DNA of 64,000 nucleotides. It comes from Aquipseudomonas alcaligenes_A. GTDB taxonomy: Bacteria > Pseudomonadota > Gammaproteobacteria > Pseudomonadales > Pseudomonadaceae. Below the pieces are notes generated by a model. That model did no database searches. It saw only the letters and a list, made by a program, of their open reading frames with translations, and was not told the origin of the DNA. Positions 62,144 to 64,000 of the stretch are shown here, one piece after another (positions within the stretch are counted from its first letter, which is position 1; every line of letters starts with the position of its first letter). The stretch is taken from NCBI GenBank assembly GCA_048595745.1, contig CP184361.1; one strand, given 5' to 3'. A program made the translations under genes and the position numbers.

Positions 62144-63397
62144 ATGTCCGCCAGCACCCTTCATATATCGCCCGACCAGCTCTGCGTGGGCCTCTATATC
62201 CACCTAGACCTGAGCTGGTGGGAACACAATTTCACGTTCAGCCAATTCAAGATCAAAGACGAAAAGCAGATCCAGGCTCTGCGTGCGCTGGGCCTGAAGC
62301 AACTGCGCTACGAACCGGCGCGCAGTGACTGCGAGCCGCTGGAACTGACGGCAACGGCACCGGCTGCCGCTCCCGAAGCATCGCGCCCCGATCCGGAGGA
62401 GCTGGCCCGCCAGGCCCGCGCCGCCAAACTGGGCGCCCTGCGCAAGCGCCTGGCGGAAGTGGACCGCACCTTCATCCAGGCCAGCCAACGGGTCAAGTCA
62501 CTCAACCAGACTCTGCGCAGCCAGCCGGAAGAGGCCATCCAGCAGGCGGGCGAAGTGGTGCGCGAGCTGGTCAGCGCCCTCGGTGGCGAGGACGGCGCGG
62601 CGCTGCACAGCATCAACGGCAAGGCCGCCGAGGACGCCTATCTGCATCCGCTCAACGTCACCGTGCTGTCGGTGATGCTCGGCCGCCAGCTCGGTTTCGA
62701 TTCCGAGGCCTGCCACAGCCTGGGCCTGGGGGCCCTGCTGCACGACATCGGCAAGCTGCAGATCCCCAGCAAGGTGCTGCTCAAGACCGAGCCGCTGACG
62801 CGCCCGGAGCAGCAGTTGCTGCAGCTGCACTGTGAGTTCGGCGTGCGCCACGGCCAGGAGCTGATGCTCGACGACGAAGTGCTGCGGATCATCCAGGAGC
62901 ATCACGAATACTGCGATGGCAGCGGCTACCCGAAGGGCCTGCGCGAGGCCGCCATCGGCCGCCTGAGCCGGGTGGTGAGCCTGGTCAACGCCTTCGACGA
63001 CCTTTGCAACCCGCTCGATCCGCGCCAGGCACTCAGCCCGCACGAAGCCCTGGCCCTGATGTTCAAACAGCAGCGCGAACGCTACGACGAAGTGGCACTC
63101 AAGACCTTTATCCGCGGCATGGGTATCTACCCGCCCGGCAGCCTGGTGCAACTGGAAGACGAGCGCTACGCACTGGTCCTGGGTATGCACCCGAACCTGC
63201 CGCTGCGGCCCACGCTGATCATCTATGAACCCAGCATCCCCAAGGCCGAAGCGCTGATCGTCAACCTCGAACAGGAGCCCAAGCTGGCCATCGCCCGCAG
63301 CCTGCGGCCTGCGCAACTACCGGCGGAGGCCCTGGAATACCTGGATCCGCGCCAGCAGATAACTTATTACGTCGACCCGCGCCAGCGCGGAAAATAG
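62144..63397 (+). CDS. HD-GYP c-di-GMP phosphodiesterase family protein
   Basis: 417 aa. An N-terminal DUF3391-type region (about 1-60) and an Ala/Arg-rich helical linker precede an HD-GYP domain with LLHDIGKLQIP (about residue 200), HCEFGVRHG and HHEYCDGSGYPKGL. All expected metal ligands and the GYP signature are visible, so it is a plausible c-di-GMP or pGpG hydrolase. A C-terminal beta extension follows (YVDPRQRGK end). 67 bp after padR. Confidence 0.9.
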   Translation: MSASTLHISPDQLCVGLYIHLDLSWWEHNFTFSQFKIKDEKQIQALRALGLKQLRYEPARSDCEPLELTATAPAAAPEASRPDPEELARQARAAKLGALRKRLAEVDRTFIQASQRVKSLNQTLRSQPEEAIQQAGEVVRELVSALGGEDGAALHSINGKAAEDAYLHPLNVTVLSVMLGRQLGFDSEACHSLGLGALLHDIGKLQIPSKVLLKTEPLTRPEQQLLQLHCEFGVRHGQELMLDDEVLRIIQEHHEYCDGSGYPKGLREAAIGRLSRVVSLVNAFDDLCNPLDPRQALSPHEALALMFKQQRERYDEVALKTFIRGMGIYPPGSLVQLEDERYALVLGMHPNLPLRPTLIIYEPSIPKAEALIVNLEQEPKLAIARSLRPAQLPAEALEYLDPRQQITYYVDPRQRGK

Positions 63398-63456
63398 CCG
63401 GCCGCACGCGGCCCGCCTAAACTCAGCTGCGCCCACCCGAAGTAGATACGGCCACC

Positions 63457-64000
63457 ATGCACCAGCCGCGCTTTTCCGACCTGCACGAGATTCCGCCCAG
63501 AGCCTTCAGCCCGGCCGCCATTGCCCTGCAGTTGCTGCCCTGGGTACTGGTGGGATTGGGCGCCTGGGGCGGTCTGCCGCTGTGGATCTGCCTGTTCTGT
63601 GGTCTGTGCCTGAATCTCGGCCTGTTGCCGGCACTGGCCACCGCCACCCACTGGCGCGCGCTGATGCAGCCACGCCCAAGCCCGGTGGTGACACCCACCT
63701 GGGCAGCACCACTGGCCGCGCAGCTGGACGCATTGAGCGAACAGCAACGGCAGTGGCTGGAGGCGCTTGAGACCCAGTGGGCGGCCCTGGCGGACAGCCA
63801 GCAACGGCACTGGCAAAGCCAGCATGAGCGGGTCTCACGTCATGGCGAGCAGATGCACGCGGCGCTGCTGCCGATACAGGAGCAGGACAGCGCAGCGGCC
63901 ATGCAGCAGATTCAGCAGGCATTAAGCACGCTGAGCGCCGGGCAGCAGCGCGGCGAACAGCAGGCCGCCACGCAGGGCGAGCGGCTACAGGTGGTCTCCG
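63457..64000 (+). CDS. Membrane protein with coiled-coil region, 3' truncated
   Basis: Open from ATG at 63457 to the right edge (181 codons seen, no stop). Residues about 20-65 form one or two membrane helices (IALQLLPWVLVGLGAWGGLP, then LWICLFCGLCLNLGLLPALA). After a Pro-rich turn, a long Gln/Ala/Glu-rich stretch looks coiled-coil. The layout recalls inner-membrane proteins encoded beside MotA/TolQ-like genes in pseudomonads, but the family cannot be decided from the fragment. Confidence 0.65.
   Translation, partial: MHQPRFSDLHEIPPRAFSPAAIALQLLPWVLVGLGAWGGLPLWICLFCGLCLNLGLLPALATATHWRALMQPRPSPVVTPTWAAPLAAQLDALSEQQRQWLEALETQWAALADSQQRHWQSQHERVSRHGEQMHAALLPIQEQDSAAAMQQIQQALSTLSAGQQRGEQQAATQGERLQVVS

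Overview
The window is about 64 kb of GC-rich gammaproteobacterial chromosome. Gene content and order match Pseudomonas closely: the left part follows the mutL-amiB-tsaE-nnr-queG / orn-rsgA-motAB / rhdA-psd-fimX-serB order known from P. aeruginosa, and the right part follows its waaA-to-msrA lipopolysaccharide core region. Differences in core genes and spacing suggest a different Pseudomonas species. The species is an inference and was not tested. Gene symbols rest on recognised motifs plus this remembered synteny; no database search was run.

Layout. 1-9.2 kb: DNA repair (mutL start), cell-wall amidase, tRNA modification (tsaE, queG), NAD(P)HX repair, oligoribonuclease, ribosome GTPase rsgA, and the flagellar stator motAB behind a likely sigma-28 promoter. 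9.2-20.2 kb: HDOD protein, rhodanese, phosphatidylserine decarboxylase, a PilZ-like protein and FimX (twitching motility, c-di-GMP), serB, an AhpA/YtjB-type membrane protein and a DUF457-type membrane hydrolase. 20.1-25.8 kb: waaA, a LysR/SMR divergent pair, two oxidoreductases and a Nudix-like protein. 25.8-46.7 kb: a large, mostly minus-strand envelope island for LPS core synthesis, made of hldE, dnpA-like, mig-14, msbA, waaL, four outer-core-type glycosyltransferases, carbamoyltransferase wapO, a set of kinase-fold proteins, and waaP, waaG, waaC and waaF. ilvE and glnE lie upstream on the same strand. 50.8-55.2 kb: aceEF (pyruvate dehydrogenase) behind two palindromic operator-like boxes. 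55.2-64 kb: REP hairpins, a secreted unknown protein, the phosphodiesterase DipA, msrA, a YjfB-like peptide, a RetSat-like FAD enzyme divergent from a PadR regulator with twin operators, an HD-GYP protein and a truncated membrane/coiled-coil gene.

Most unusual item: the 266-nt waaF-waaC spacer (45391-45656) folds on the transcribed strand into a near-perfect four-way junction. All three mismatches of its 31-bp closing helix are G-U wobbles only on that strand, which argues for a structured RNA or mobile RNA-like element rather than simple inverted-repeat DNA. Other points of interest are an A9 tract at codons 4-7 of fimX, kinase-fold LPS proteins lacking the catalytic Asp, a tandem two-kinase-domain protein, an extra GT9 gene inside the core kinase cluster, and a GT25 gene next to waaL where P. 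aeruginosa carries wapR.
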